Shown here one piece after another: positions 45,111-57,834 of a DNA stretch of 64,000 nt. The stretch's first letter is position 1. Every line of letters starts with the position of its first letter. The stretch comes from Sphagnum magellanicum (lineage: Eukaryota > Streptophyta > Sphagnopsida > Sphagnales > Sphagnaceae), in assembly GCA_021904315.1 (NCBI GenBank), contig CM038912.1:21674949-21738948 (forward strand). The letters run 5' to 3'. The translations under genes were made by a program, and so were the position numbers. The notes beneath the pieces are model-generated. The model ran no database searches. It was not told the DNA's origin and saw nothing but the letters and a program-made list of their open reading frames with translations.

Positions 45111-46086
45111 TATTTCTCAATTTTCATGCCATGTCAAATCTATGCATTTTTTTATTCCAAATATTTAGTTTATTGTGATACTTTTTTTCTATATTCATTC
45201 ATGAACTTTGAATCATCTAAAACAATGGAAAATGACAATTCAGCATGTGTGTTGGCAAAAGGAACTTTGTTGTAATTTCCTTTGGGTCCAAGCCAACACA
45301 ATCATGCAATTCCTATGAATAATGCAAATACTGCTTCTTTTGTTTTTGGGTTGAACAAAGTATTATGTCAGTTTGCACCTTGTGGCAAAGTACCATATTT
45401 AATGTCTTTTATATTTATGACATGATAGTCATGTTTTTCATATTGATTATATGTATTTCAATAATATCCGATTCTTACAGAAACAGTGGTTGATGATTAA
45501 TATTTTTTTGGCAAATGTTTTTGATAAATTCAAAAATGATTATTAATAAGTTATTCATTTTTATTTGAATTTTTTTAATTTTAATTAAGAATTATTTGAT
45601 ATTTTGCTCGTTGATGCCATAAAGTTAAGTTCATTTATATATTTTTTTTGGAATTTTTTTGTTGGAACTTGCAACAATAAACAAAAAATTATAATTTACT
45701 ATATCCTAGAATAATAAATGTAAATATAACCTATGTACTTGATTACAACATATAGTTTATTAAACTTTTTATATTGTTTAGTGGATTTGTTTTTCATATC
45801 CATACTTATTTATATTCTAGATGGGAAAAAATAGTAGTAATGATATTTGAAAAATAATTATGTTTGGTTGGGTTCAAAATATGTCTAAAATAAATTTTAA
45901 ATTTCTTCCCCACCCCCCCCCCCCCCTTTTCCCCCCTTCCTACCTTCCCTTCCCTTAAATAAATAATTGTTTTGGACATGGCACAGACAATCATAACTCT
46001 ACTTCAAAGTTCTGCAACATTCTTATCAATAAAAACAAGTGTTCATTACTTTTGAAAGTCTAGGTCATTTTCAATTTCACTATGTA
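45111..46086. other. AT-rich stretch with an interrupted poly-C run
   Basis: There is nothing coding. A C-rich run (about 45908-45936) is the only conspicuous feature. Confidence 0.5.
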
Positions 46087-46395
46087 TTGGATTTCTCTTT
46101 CACTTCTAGCATTCTATAGTAGTTGAGAATATCAATGTGAGGAAAAAAATAATCATCAGGACTACCAACATTCTATAGCTGTTGAGAGTAAAAAGGTAAT
46201 GAAAAAACTAATCATCAAGACTACTAGGATTCTATAGTAATTGAGAGTAGAAACATGATGAAAAAAGTAAGCATTAGGACTACTAGCACTCTATAATACC
46301 TGAGAGTAGAAAGGTGATAAAAAAATAAGCATTGGGACTATTGGCATTCTATAGTAGCTAAGAGTAAAAAGGTGATGAAAAAAATAAATGTATGT
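46087..46395. repeat. 59-bp minisatellite, five copies
   Basis: The marker attctatag (with variants) recurs at 46111, 46170, 46229, 46288 and 46346, giving periods of 59, 59, 59 and 58 bp. Units carry gactac(t/c)a, ttgagagta and aaaggtgatgaaaaaa blocks. Confidence 0.9.
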
Positions 46396-48167
46396 GCAAA
46401 ACATGTCAAGCCCTAATTGACCAACATTGAGAAAAATTTCCCCACTAATTGTAACACAACCAAAAATGCTTGAATTTAAATCCTAAAACTTGAACTAGAT
46501 GGAAAGAGAGAAAATAAAGGGAAACAAGTTGGATGGTTATGTGTACTTCATGTATGAGACAAGTTGAGATACTTGGAAAAAGCCTCCTTACTGAGAACTA
46601 CATATTTGTGAGACTACAAATATGTCTAGACTCAAATAGTTCAAAAATTGATTCACCATTCTTTGTTCTTCTTTTGTCATTGCATCCTCAAAATGCTCAT
46701 TGTATTCAACATCTTCACTACCAATTTTCTAATGTATTATTTCCTACACACACAATCAAGAGATTTTTTCACCTACACTACTTTAGCTCAAAGTATCCCA
46801 ATGTTCCATTGAAATATCCCAAAAAGGTATGTTTTTGTTTGAAAAATGTGCAAACTATTTCCTATTGTAGGGGAACTTTTATACACATTGTGAAATTAAT
46901 TTTTTTTAATTTAAAAATTGAAGATTTCCTTGGAAAGTGTTTGAAATATTAGAGAAATTTGATCTTGATCTATGAGACTTTGGGCACTAGTATGTTTGTC
47001 AAAACTAGTTGAGAGTTTGATTGTGCTTAATTTTTCTTTTCTTTTTTAATTTATAGGTGTTTGAGGTGCCTTAAAAAATCTAGATGTAAAACAAATCATC
47101 GTCAAATGTTTGTTATTGAGAATTGTGCAGCTCCAATATGGATAAATCTTTTTTTTTTTTTTTTTGTGTTTATCTATTTTGTTTTTTATTTTGCAATGGA
47201 TGATGGATTGTTATCTTTGTTGTGAATGTTGCTACTACTATTGCTACAAGTATAGAATTTTTAAAATTTTTTTTCATGATGAGCTAGATTTGATTTATGA
47301 GCTTATGTTGCTCAAATGAAGGGGGAGGGGAAGTGGGAGTTGAATTTGATGCAATGAACTTCTTTAAGAAGCAAAAGGTGCTTTGGAAGAAAAGAAAAAC
47401 TATACATATGCCATTGAAGCAACTGGAGAAGTGATTGATGTAGGAGACCCAATTGTGGATGCAACATTTTTGCATGATTGTTTCTATGTTCATGTAATTG
47501 CCCTCATTAATGTTTGATTGCATTTTTTTTGTCTTCCTTACAAATAATCAATTATAAAGGCATAAACAATTTTGTTATCTAAGAAAAAGCCCTCATGTTG
47601 TTTTTTGGTCAAAATAAAATTTTCAAATCTGGTAATTGAATTCTTTAGAAATTGAGTTGTATAAGATACTTTGAAAAAATTAGAAGATTTTTCGACACAT
47701 TTTCATTAAGTGTTTGTTGAAGAATGGAGTAGGGTGAAAGAAATCCCAAAAATATTTCATTTGAATCCATAATTTTGTTTTTGGATATGGGACTGGAACT
47801 CAGGACCCCTAGATTTATGTATACCTTAGATTGTTGGCCCTAGAGTAATTATTTATACCCACAATCTCAATCATATGATTGCAACCATTGTTGTTTAATG
47901 GTTTCACTTACACTAATACAATGGTCACCTTAAAAAATATTTTTTATGGAAGTTTTTTTGTCAATCTCATGGAAACAATATGGAATGATCTTTATCTACT
48001 ACAAAACAAAATTTTTTTTGTCTGGAAATTAGGTATGATGGATGCCCTATTGAACTCATGCATTTGGGATATATCTTCTATTGTTCAGCTTTTTGTCGAC
48101 ATTAAGCAAGTTTTGGAGGTCCAAAAGAAGAAGCTTAAAGCTTAATTCTAGTGGTATTTATACTAGT
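46396..48167. other. Intergenic, no confident gene
   Basis: An open frame at 46533-46952 has no recognisable domain. 47386-47515 reads KKNYTYAIEATGEVIDVGDP, which looks like decayed coding sequence, but I cannot assign it. The right edge is the copia-2 insertion site. Confidence 0.4.
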
Positions 48168-48470
48168 TGTTTAGAATTCAAGCTCAACTAATTAGGTCTC
48201 ATTGATTACTAGAATAGGAAATTAATTAAGTTATTTTCACAAGGTTGAATTACTTTCTTTACTTATTTTAGTTTCGTTATTTATGATTTGGTCTTTTAGT
48301 TAAATACCTTGGTGTTGATGGTTTTCTTCATTACACAAATTTGTGTATTTCATGTGACAACAACCTTGAAGACTTCTTAATGTTATGTTTCGTGTTGTGA
48401 GCATCATGTTGTAGGTCCCTTTCAATAATGATTTATGTTTGCACTTGAGTAGATCTCCTATTTGTTAACA
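48168..48470 (+). repeat. copia-2 5' LTR
   Basis: It is 303 bp, TGTTTAGAATTC...ATTTGTTAACA. It is ten bases shorter than the 3' LTR, with a small deletion in the ggtttggctctcttttc region, and has scattered substitutions. Confidence 0.95.
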
Positions 48471-48483
48471 TGGTATTAGAGCT
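48471..48483 (+). other. copia-2 primer-binding site
   Basis: TGGTATTAGAGCT follows the LTR. It is one C-to-T change away from the initiator tRNA-Met complement. Confidence 0.9.
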
Positions 48484-49678
48484 TAGGTTGTTTGATGAAA
48501 AAGTTGAAAAAGATCTAGAACTAGAAAGTTTCTAAAACTAGAGTTTGAGAATGTCTAATAATATCATAGGAGTTTGTCAAGTGCAAAAGAGAAACGGGGA
48601 AAGGAAAAAATGTGAAAAGAAAGAAAAGAAAAGAAGTGAGAGGAGATCAACATATTAAGGGTTGTGGAAGTCAGATCTTTAAATCTAGATCTAGATCTAC
48701 TGTGAAAAGATCTTGGAATGAAACTTTGAGAGATTATAGAAGATTATAAAATGCTTCTATTCTCAATTTTTCAAAAGAAAAAGATACATTTTGTGAGAGT
48801 TATGAGCCTTTGAAGACTTTGTGCAAGATCTGGTTTTTTTGTCATATTTCCTTTGTTTGAGCATTTTTGGATCTATAGCTCTGAGATTTTATAGGTTATA
48901 AAGCAATATATATGTGAAAGAAATTTCATGTCATTTGGATGTGTATTGAGAGAGATCCAAACATCTAAAGTTTCAATCTCAATTTTGAAGTCAGTTTTTT
49001 TTTAAAGTGATAACTTTTTGTGATCATCATCAATAGAACTAAAATTTTGAGCAGATATAAAAAACAAATATGTGATGTATCTCTCAAAATTTCAAGGAGT
49101 TTGAAGTTGTTAAAAGCGAGTTGTAAGTCGTTTTGTGTTTAGGTCCCAATTTGAGGTGATCTCAAGGAAGTAGCAAGATCTCTCATTTTATGAAGTTAAA
49201 TGAGTTAAAATTTTGAGAGATGGTAGTAGACATAATTGGTCATGTTTTACCAGAATTTCAGATCGATCCAAGGTCATATGTGAGAAGTGTAATTTTGCAA
49301 AGTTGCTGTGACACAAGTTTGTTTTGAAAAGACATCAAAATAAATTTTGAAGTGGAGCAAATACAACTTGGAAGAACTTGAAGGAAGGAGTTTGAAGATT
49401 GGGAAGTGCAAATACATTATTAAAACCTTCATACAAAAATGTGGTATGTAATCATGTACTTAATACCATACGAAATATGTATATATATGTAAAACTGATG
49501 TATAATATAAAATTTCGTATAATATTCAAGACATACATACATATGCAAGGTCCATCTTGTTCAACCCTAACCCTAAAAACCTAAGGAAGGAAAACCCTAA
49601 TCCTAATCTTAAAAACCCAAGAAAGGAATTAAAATCATTTGTGAAACCCCAAGAAAATATTAAGTGTTGCCTTGAGAA

Positions 49679-50690
49679 ATGGCGAACGGTCTTTCTTAAA
49701 TTATAATTGAGAAACTAGATAAGAACAATTTCCAAGTGTAAAAATTTAAGATTATGAATTTCTTGATGGGGGGAGGCTACTAGGAATTCATAACTAGTGA
49801 TGAAAAAAAATCTCTTCTCCCAGAAAACCCCACACAACAACAAATTTAAATCAATAAAACTTAGCATGAAAAAACAAGGAAAGTCTTGTATTGACTTTCT
49901 ATGAGTGTGTTTGATTCCATAATTGTGCATATTCAAGATGCAAAATCACCCAAACAAGCTTGGGATACATTGGTGAAAATGTATAACACCAATACACAAG
50001 CCCGCAAAATGTAACTCAAGTAAGAATTACATAATCTACAGAGAAAAAAAATGAACATTAATGACTATTCTACAAAGGTGAAAAACCTTGCAGATGTTCT
50101 TGCATCTATAAGAGCCCCTATAGATGATGAAAATATAATGGTCGTCACCTTAAATGGACTTGGAAAATATTATAGCCAATTTTGTATTTCAACTATAGTT
50201 TGAAAAAACATTTCCTGATTTCCAAGATTTAATAACATTACTTATAAGTGAAAAGATGAGAATTGTTAATACTTCATCCAATGGAGGATCACAAGAAAGT
50301 GTTTTCTACTCAAATACTAATAGAAGTAAAAGTAGAGGTGGTAAAACTTCATTTCAAGGTCGACACATAAATTCGCATAATGCACATCATTAACATGAAG
50401 GTCAAGCTCATGGAAGTGGACGAAGAAACTTTGGAAGAAGAGGAAGTCAAGGAAGTCGTGGAGGTTGTGGTGGAAGTCATTGAGGTCAATAACCAAATAG
50501 TGACTCAAATTGCTAATATTACGAAAAACTTGGGCATATAGCAAAGAATTGTTATCAAAAGGAGCATGATGCACAAAATGGAAAAGTACAACAAGGGAAT
50601 TATGCATCAACTAGTAATCAAGGTGATGAACAACTGTTTGTGATGCAACACATGGCAAATTCAATGATAGGAGGTGTATTAAATAATAAT
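49679..50690 (+). pseudogene. copia-2 gag
   Basis: The start ATGGCGAACGG (49679) matches the gag starts of the sister copies. MNINDYSTKVKNLADVLASI (50052 on) and LNGLGKYYSQFC correspond to the conserved capsid region. The zinc-knuckle relic YYEKLGHIAKNCYQ lies near 50513-50560 and has lost its first Cys. There are many stops. Confidence 0.85.
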
Positions 50691-50696
50691 GTCTAG

Positions 50697-53600
50697 TATG
50701 TGGATTCTAGAGCTTCAAATCACATGACTAGTCATGAAGAATGGTTTAGAAACATAAAGGATTTGAAGATAGCAGGGTTTGTGGAAATTAGTGATGACAC
50801 TATACACCCCATCACACAAATTGGGAAGGTGCCATTGTCCATGCAAGATGGGCAAACAAAATACTTGAAAGATGTACATCATGTTCCAACCATAACAAAA
50901 AATTTGGTCTCTGTAGGCCAAATGGTGCAACAAGGTTTACAAGTGACATTCAACCCAAATGGATGTTTTGTGGAAGACATGAAGAACCAAGGCAAATTGA
51001 TTGCAAAAGGGGAAAGGAATGGACAAATGTTCACCTTGGATGTGACCATGCCTAAGGTGAATTCCATGTTATTCACAATGGAAAAAGAGCTAGAGACATT
51101 GGAATTTGGCACAAGCGGGTTGGCCATGTTAATCTCCAACATCTTAAACTGATGGAAAAATAGAATCTTGTTGGAGGTCTTCCCAAATTTGGAACAGAAA
51201 AGGTGATGTCAGAAGTTTATGAAACATGTCAATTGGGGAAGCAAACTAGGCATCCATTCCTAGCTCAAATAACTCATGTAAGTTCCAAACCTTTGGAAAT
51301 GATCCACTCAGATGTGTGGACTATGAAAACAAAATCCATTGGAGGATGTAAATATTACGTGAGTTTCATTGATGACCACACAAGGAAGGTGTGGGTCTAC
51401 TTCATGAAACACAAAGGTGAAGTGTTTCAACATTTTTTGAATTTCAAAACAATGGTGGAAAAGGAGAAAGGTGTGAACATCAAGTGCCTAAGGTCCGATG
51501 GAGGGGGAGAATATTTTCCAAATGAATTTAGTGAGTACTTGAAGGAGCATGGAATTCAAAGGAAGTACTCATGTAGTTATTTCCCACATCAAAATGGAAT
51601 TGTTGAAAGGAAAAACAAGCACATTACAGGATTAGCATGTGCCATGTTGAATGAAAAGAATTTGCCAAATTACTTTTGGGCTAAAGTAGTAGCAACTATA
51701 GTCTATATCATGAATCAAACACCCACAGTGGTAGTTCATGGCATGACACCTGAAGAAAAATTCACAAGCAAGAAACTCGATGTCTCACACTTTAGAGTGT
51801 TTGGTTACATTACATACGTGGATTTTCCTAACAAGAAAAAATCAAAACTAAACCCAAAAGTTAATAAGTGTATCTTCATTGGATATTCCTTAGAACAAAA
51901 AGGATATAGATGTTTCAATCCCTCCACTTGAAAATTGCAAGTGAGTAGAGATGTTGTGTTTGATGAGATGATTAATTGGTACTCACCACTAAAGGTAACA
52001 AAAGATGGAGAGGCTAAAAATGGTGATGTTTCATCAAATGTGGAAGAAGAATCACAAATAATTAATGAACCACAAGAGTTTTCAATTAGTGGGTCCAATA
52101 GCATTCCATGGAAAGGAATATTAAGATCTTCAAACATTGTGCATGGTAATTTTCAAACATCATCTAGAAATCTTCATGTAGATGATGAGTCAAGTGATTC
52201 AAGGAGGAGTGTGGGTGAAGAATCAAAATTTCCTTCAATTATTACTCTTGGAGCTCGGATGGCCAAGAAAGCATTGAAAACACTTGACAACAACAATGGA
52301 ATACGAAGATCCACACAAGTCAAGTACCTTGTATAAAGCCACACATGTGATGGCTTTGTAGCTCATCATTATACATACATGGTGAAAGTTATACATGAGG
52401 TTAAACCCATTTGTTTTGAACAAGCGGTTGGAAACCTTAAATGAAATAATGCCATGGATGAAAACATGGCAGCTTTGGATGCTAATGCTACTTGGGAATT
52501 GGTAGCTTTACCAAAGGATAAAAAATCAATTGGTTGTAAATGGGTGTACAAAGTCAAACACAATGCAAATGGATCTGTGAGTAGATACAAAGCAAGATTG
52601 GTTGCCAAAGGTTATGCCCAAACTTATGGCATAGATTATGAGGAAACCTATAGTCCAATCGCTAAAATGATAACTATAAGAGTAATCATTGCTATGGCAG
52701 CAACAAAAGGATGGTCTTTACATCAAATGGATGTAAATAATGTTTTTTTTCATGGAATTTACATGAAAAAGTGTACATGGAACAACCACCACTTGTTTGG
52801 TTATGTGGACCAAACACACCCTAATTTGGTTTATAGGTTGAAGAAAGCTTTGTACGGCTTGAAGCAAACACCTAGAGGTTGGTAAGACAAGATAGGTCGG
52901 TGTCTTGTCACAAGTGGATTTCAAACATCAAACACCTAATGCAAATTTTTCACTATATGTGAAAAAAACAAATCATGGGATTGTAGTAATAGTCATCTAT
53001 GTTGATGACTTGATTATCATAGGAGATAGTGATGCAGACATCTTTGATTTCAAGAAGCTTTTGAAGCAAAAGTTTGAAATTAAGGATTTCGAAAAGTTAC
53101 GTTACTTCTTCAACATTGAGGTAATCCAGTCCCCTAATGGGATATGGTTACAACAAAGGCAATATGCCTTCAACAAATTATTCGAATATGGGATGACGGG
53201 TTGCAAACCCATTTGAATTCCATTGGAACAAAATGTGAAGTTAAGTGCAAATGAAGGAGACCTTGTGGAGGATACCACTATGTACATATGCATAGTGGGG
53301 AGTTTGATTTACATGCCCATCACAAGGCCAAATTTGAGTTATGCAATTGGAGTGGTAAGTCAATTCATGCAAACACCACGAAAGCCACATTTGGATGCAG
53401 TGAGGCACATACTGACGTACATAAAACATATTTTGCAATGTGGAATGTTTTATGAAACCAAAAGCCATTTACAAGTACATGGATACATGAATGCTGATTG
53501 GGCTGGCAATGTTTCAGATAGAAGATCGACTAATGGCTTCATGTTTTCTTTTGGAAATGGTGCCATTAGTTGGAGTAGTAAGAAACAACCAATAGTTGCA

Positions 53601-53945
53601 TTATCAAGCACGGAGGTAGAATACAAAAGTGCATCAATTGTTGCATGTGAAATTGTTTGGTTATAAAAATTACTATCAGATTTGGGACAGTCAGTGGATG
53701 CTCCTATTATCATTTATTGTGATAACATCAATAGCATAGTATTTGCTAACAACCCGGTTCATCATGCTAGGACAAAGCACATTGAGGTGCACTACCACTT
53801 CATTTGAGAAAAAGCTCTAGCAAGAAAAATTAACCTTATTCATGTCAGTACTGAACATCAAATTGCTAACATTTTCACAAAGGCTTTAAATACAAACAAG
53901 CTAAAAGAGGTTTTAAAAAATGCTTAGTGTACTAGAAGTGGATTT
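50697..53945 (+). pseudogene. copia-2 pol (protease-integrase-RT-RNase H)
   Basis: The protease active site reads VDSRASNHM (Gly of DSG changed to Arg), opening 50700-51152. Integrase occupies 51203-51931, with CQLGKQ, YYVSFIDDHTRKVW, LRSDGGGEYFPNEF and HQNGIVERKNKHI; the D, D and E residues are all present. RT is in 52454-53216, with DYEETYSPIAK, LHQMDVNNVFFHG, LYGLKQT and VIYVDDLIII intact. The RT tail and RNase H are in 53223-53930, with GYMNADWAGNVSDRRS, ALSSTEVEYKSAS and NIFTKAL. A few stops and frameshifts separate the blocks. Confidence 0.93.
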
Positions 53946-53960
53946 GAGCTTAAGGGGGAG
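53946..53960 (+). other. copia-2 polypurine tract
   Basis: GAGCTTAAGGGGGAG lies immediately before the 3' LTR. Confidence 0.9.
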
Positions 53961-54273
53961 TGTTGAAAATTCAAATTCAACTAGTTAGGTTTCATTAGTT
54001 ATTGGAGTAAGAAATTAATCAAGTTACTTTCACAAGGTTGAATTACTTTCTTCACTTATTTTAATTTGGTTATTTGTGGTTTGGTCTTTTAGTTAAATAC
54101 CTTGGTGTTAACGGTTTGGCTCTCTTTTCTTCATTGCACAAATTTATGTATTTCATGTGACAAGAACCTTAAAGAGTTTTTGATGTTATGTTTCGTGTTG
54201 TGAGCATCATGTTGTAGTTTCCTTTTAATAAAGATTTATGTTTACACTTGAATAGATCTCCTATTTGTTAACA
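53961..54273 (+). repeat. copia-2 3' LTR
   Basis: It is 313 bp, TGTTGAAAATTC...TTTGTTAACA, the same length as the copia-1 LTRs. Confidence 0.95.
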
Positions 54274-56980
54274 TTAGTATCTATAGGAGCGCTTGGCACC
54301 TATATTATTTGTTTGCCTCAAAAACAAGAAACAATTTTTCACACCAATATCAAGTATTCACAACCATCTATTTTTAGTAAATATTGGCACAACTTTAAGT
54401 GGTGGAATAAACAACTTTGGGTATATGCTGTAAATTAATTACCTTCCATTTATAGGTGAATATGAAGAAGAGGATGTTCAATTCCATAAAATGTATGAAG
54501 GGATTTGCTTACTTGCAAGATGTGTAGCTACAACACGAATACTAAATTGTTCATGAAACTATATGGGTTGTAAGGAAAGAAGTTAGTTGCATGAAATTGT
54601 GGGTAAAATCATCCTTCTCCCCAAGCTTTTCTACTTCCTAAGCATGCATATTGTTGTGAGATAAACTCAATTATTTATTATACTTTGTAGGTGGAGGAGC
54701 TAATGCAAACTTTACAAAATGTGCACATGGAGGTAACACAAATGGAATGGCTCAATGAATCAACCCTATCAAGCTTGCTTGCTCCTTCCTTCATAGTCAA
54801 TTTTTAAGCATTCCTAATTCCTTTAGAAGTGAGAAACAAGGGTCCAATATTGCATGGTGAATCTAGAAACAAATGTTAAATAACATGTGTGCAACAATTT
54901 CTACAATTACAAGGGCAACAAAAGGACTACATGTAAGGAATTCATCCACTGTGGGGATTGGAGAGAGTTCCCAATTTTTGTCATTAGCTAAAGTAACCAT
55001 AAGAAATGTGTTTGGCATTTGCTCAGTGCTAACATCATGTGCTCGAACTATTAATATAATTTCTAGTTTAATTTTGGATGGTCACAAGATAAGGCAAGAG
55101 AGTTTAATAGAAGAAGACTACACCGAAAAAGAAATTGAGGGTGAGTTTGCTCTAATTTCTATCTAGCTTGCTTACATGTAGTAAGCAAGTCTAGATGGTT
55201 TGCCCTTCTTACTAACTTCCAATTTATAAGTTGAAGTGCTAGATGAAATCATATGATTGGAGAATTATTCTCATGAAATGTGAATATCTAGGAAGTTAAC
55301 ACTTTCCACTTGGTAAGCACAAGTTAGTTTTTGTTTGCGTGTGACAATGTAAAGTGATGGCTTCAAAATTGTAGGAAAAAAGAATTGCCCAAGGCTATTC
55401 AAAAGTTTTCTAATGTTTGGATGGTCAACACTTTCTACTTGGTAAAGTACCTTATGGATTTATTTTGCACATTACAATCATGTATTTCTATTTGATTCCT
55501 TTAGTAATTCATCGTGGTGGAACATAAAAGTAGCCTAGTAAATGTAGTGTTGTTACACCCATGTCTAAATTGATTAACTTAGATGAGATGTCTTTGGCAC
55601 AGATGCAAGGTTGCACTGAAGAACGGTGAAAGCACATTAAGGTGGAACAAAAACAACACATTGTGATAATCTATTTTTAATCCATCATGAAATAAAATAC
55701 ACTAGGAAGGTATGATAAAAGTAGGCAAAAAAAAAAGATACTTTGAATCAAATGGGCCATGTGGCAAGGTGTTATAAGATATCTTTCCATAAGGATTTAA
55801 GCATCTCTAACTTATTTTATAATAATTTTATACTTGAAATATGAACATTTAAATCATTACTTTCAACAAATGAAAGACTTCCTTCATAAGCTTCATATTT
55901 GGTATACATTTCAAAATTTAATCATCAAATATTTGAACAAATTGTCTTATTTAATATCAATTTGCCACAATATTATATTACCATTAAGTCATAAAGGACA
56001 TTATATCAAGGTGTATTGATTCCATTTAATTTATCCTTGATTGGACACGTGTTTTTGTATAACTTTTTAAAAGTCCATAACAAATTGAATACCAATGATT
56101 TGACCATGAAATTTTAACATAGTGTTTTGATGTATGAATTCATTTTTGACATGAATCCATTTCATCATTTACACATATCAATTGGAATAAACTACCATTG
56201 AAAATTTGAAAATTGTGAAAAATGGATTCTTAACATCTAAAGTGTAACACCTTAGTGTGTTTTCACCCAAAGGTTGTTGAAAGTTACAATAGAATGTTGA
56301 AAAGGAAACCTATGGTTGTGTTATTAGTGGTAATTGCCTCAAATAATCTAATTGCAATTAGGGGGCGAAAAGACCTTTTTTATTCACTAAAGAAATCTAA
56401 CAAATTGCTAGAGAATAAGGGCCTTGGGCAAAAATTGTAGTTTGTAGACAGACTAGACCATAAACTTTCTACAAGGCAAAAAGGAGGCCATTAGCTTCAA
56501 TCAATGTTTATTGCTTCTACATTCAAATAAGCTTAGTCAAGTCAATATCATTTTGACCCTATCAATATTTCATTACTACTTAAAGCCTTTGTGCTAATTT
56601 GTCACACAATTAAGCATCACAGATATAGTCAAGTTTGGATATTTTGACTACTTTGTTTAAACATGCAATTTAAGTAAATTTGAAAGTCCTTAATTTCCTC
56701 TTAAATCTAGGGAGAAGTAAGGAACATGGACTTCTTAGATTTTTGGTTGTTTAAGCATATTATGCATGTGCCAAATTTAAACAAGTTGTGTTAGCTCTAA
56801 CATTTAGCAATTTCCCTATAGGCTTAACAATTTATTTCTTCACTAATGGAGACATTTCCAAAAAGTATAATTCCAAAAAAAATTTCACTAGCAAAGACTT
56901 TCAAAGAGTGAAATCAAATTCATGTAGGGACACATTTACATACAATGCACAAAAGGAGGCTGAAATGAAATTCTCATGTA
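54274..56980. other. Intergenic; right part probably the 3' LTR of gypsy-3
   Basis: No gene is supported. Open frames at 54873-55166 and 55834-56019 have no recognisable domain. Because the gypsy-3 polypurine tract ends at 56981, its 3' LTR should extend leftward from 56980 (minus strand TACATGAG, a decayed TG start). Its far end cannot be set without a second copy. Confidence 0.45.
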
Positions 56981-56996
56981 TCCCCCCAAACCTAAG
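56981..56996 (-). other. gypsy-3 polypurine tract
   Basis: On the minus strand CTTAGGTTTGGGGGGA directly follows the PHD-like coding end and precedes the expected LTR. The G-run fits a plus-strand primer. Confidence 0.65.
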
Positions 56997-57024
56997 CTGG
57001 GAAAAACATGGCATGGTTTGAGTA

Positions 57025-57170
57025 GAATCAAGGTACTACAAGAGAACATGATGCTGATGGGAACTTAAGTGAGCTTTGGCTTGAGGCAAAATAAATGGTA
57101 TCCACCACTATAATTATCGCAAAGCAGCATCTAATCGGCATCGTTTGTCCTTTGATGTACCTGACATGGA
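57025..57170 (-). pseudogene. PHD-like zinc finger at the end of gypsy-3 pol
   Basis: In frame with the integrase C-terminus (..CAPCHLPNLDPTIIT) the sequence reads PCQVHQRTNDAD, a stop, MLLCDNYSGGYHLFCLKPKL, a stop, VPISI and FSCST. The spacing of Cys/His positions (CxxC, then ~12 residues, CxxC, then GYHxxC, LxPxL, VP, a W position and CxxC) and the residues MLLCD, GYHLFC and LxPxL match a PHD finger (C4HC3). Three or more zinc ligands are now lost (C to H, C to Y, last C to L), as is the Trp before the final pair. PHD fingers usually read histone H3 tails; here a role in insertion-site or chromatin targeting of the integrase is inferred. Confidence 0.75.
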
Positions 57171-57829
57171 TAGTGTAGTAAAGGAATCCAAGTTGACGTG
57201 ATGATGGTAGGATCCAAGTTCGGTAGGTGGCAAGGCGCACAATTTTTGGAATGATCTTAAATTGTGCGTCCGTCAACTCCTTGCAACTCCAACACACCTA
57301 AAGGCCTAATCACTTTAATCCTCAAAATAATGTGACCAAAAGAAGTGTCCAGAGTATCATCAAGTTGCCGTTGGAGATACACAAAATCACTAACATCAAA
57401 TTGTTTCACCTTAGGTTTGTAACTGCCACTTCATGTGTGTGCATATCGTAAGGTGTTTCGATGTTATGCAATGAACAAGTTTTCCATGGCCATGGGCATA
57501 ACTCTCCTAAATAGAACATCCCTCTTTGCGATGACCCTAGCATAAATGGCTAGGGAGTCCAAGTCCACAACCTGGTCCATTTGAATAGCAATGAAAGAAG
57601 GTGGAATAGGATGTTTCCAAAAAGTAGAAAGTAAGGAAAGAAATGAGACAAAGAGGTGTGTTTGGACATCCTATAACCCATGGCGATGTCAGGTAAGGCT
57701 AGGTCCTAATCCTCTTTGTTCCTAGTGAAGCAAATCTTTCGAAGTCCTTCTTACATGTCTGAACCATCCTCTCTGAAGGCCATCAGCTTAGGGATGATCC
57801 CTTGAAGTTCGATGATAGTCAATGAGAGC
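57171..57829 (-). pseudogene. gypsy-3 integrase, distal core and C-terminal part
   Basis: This continues the core from the other side of the solo LTR. It reads ALIDYHRTSRDHP, a stop, ADGL, then the Glu-containing segment in another frame (one base lost near 57776), KICFTRNKED, LALPDIAMGYRMSKHTSLSH, PYFLLFGKHPIPPSF and RRVMPMAMENL. A second part reads YKPKVKQFDVSDFVYLQRQL and VLELQGVDGRTI, typical of the GPY/F-like C-terminal region without a chromodomain. Confidence 0.85.
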
Positions 57830-57834
57830 ATGGT

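Larger units (their letters stand above)
48168..54273 (+). mobile_element. Ty1/copia element copia-2, complete but mutated
   Basis: This 6106-bp element has LTRs at 48168-48470 and 53961-54273, a PBS, leader, gag, pol and PPT. Flanking 5-mers ctagt (48163-48167) and ttagt (54274-54278) form a target duplication with one mismatch. It is the same family as copia-1 and copia-3, and its coding regions are slightly better preserved than those of copia-1 (YVDD intact). Confidence 0.95.

Noticed and set aside
46533..46952. Coding gene of 139 codons
   Set aside because: The translation is low-complexity and Phe/His/Ser-rich without motifs. It is probably a chance frame.
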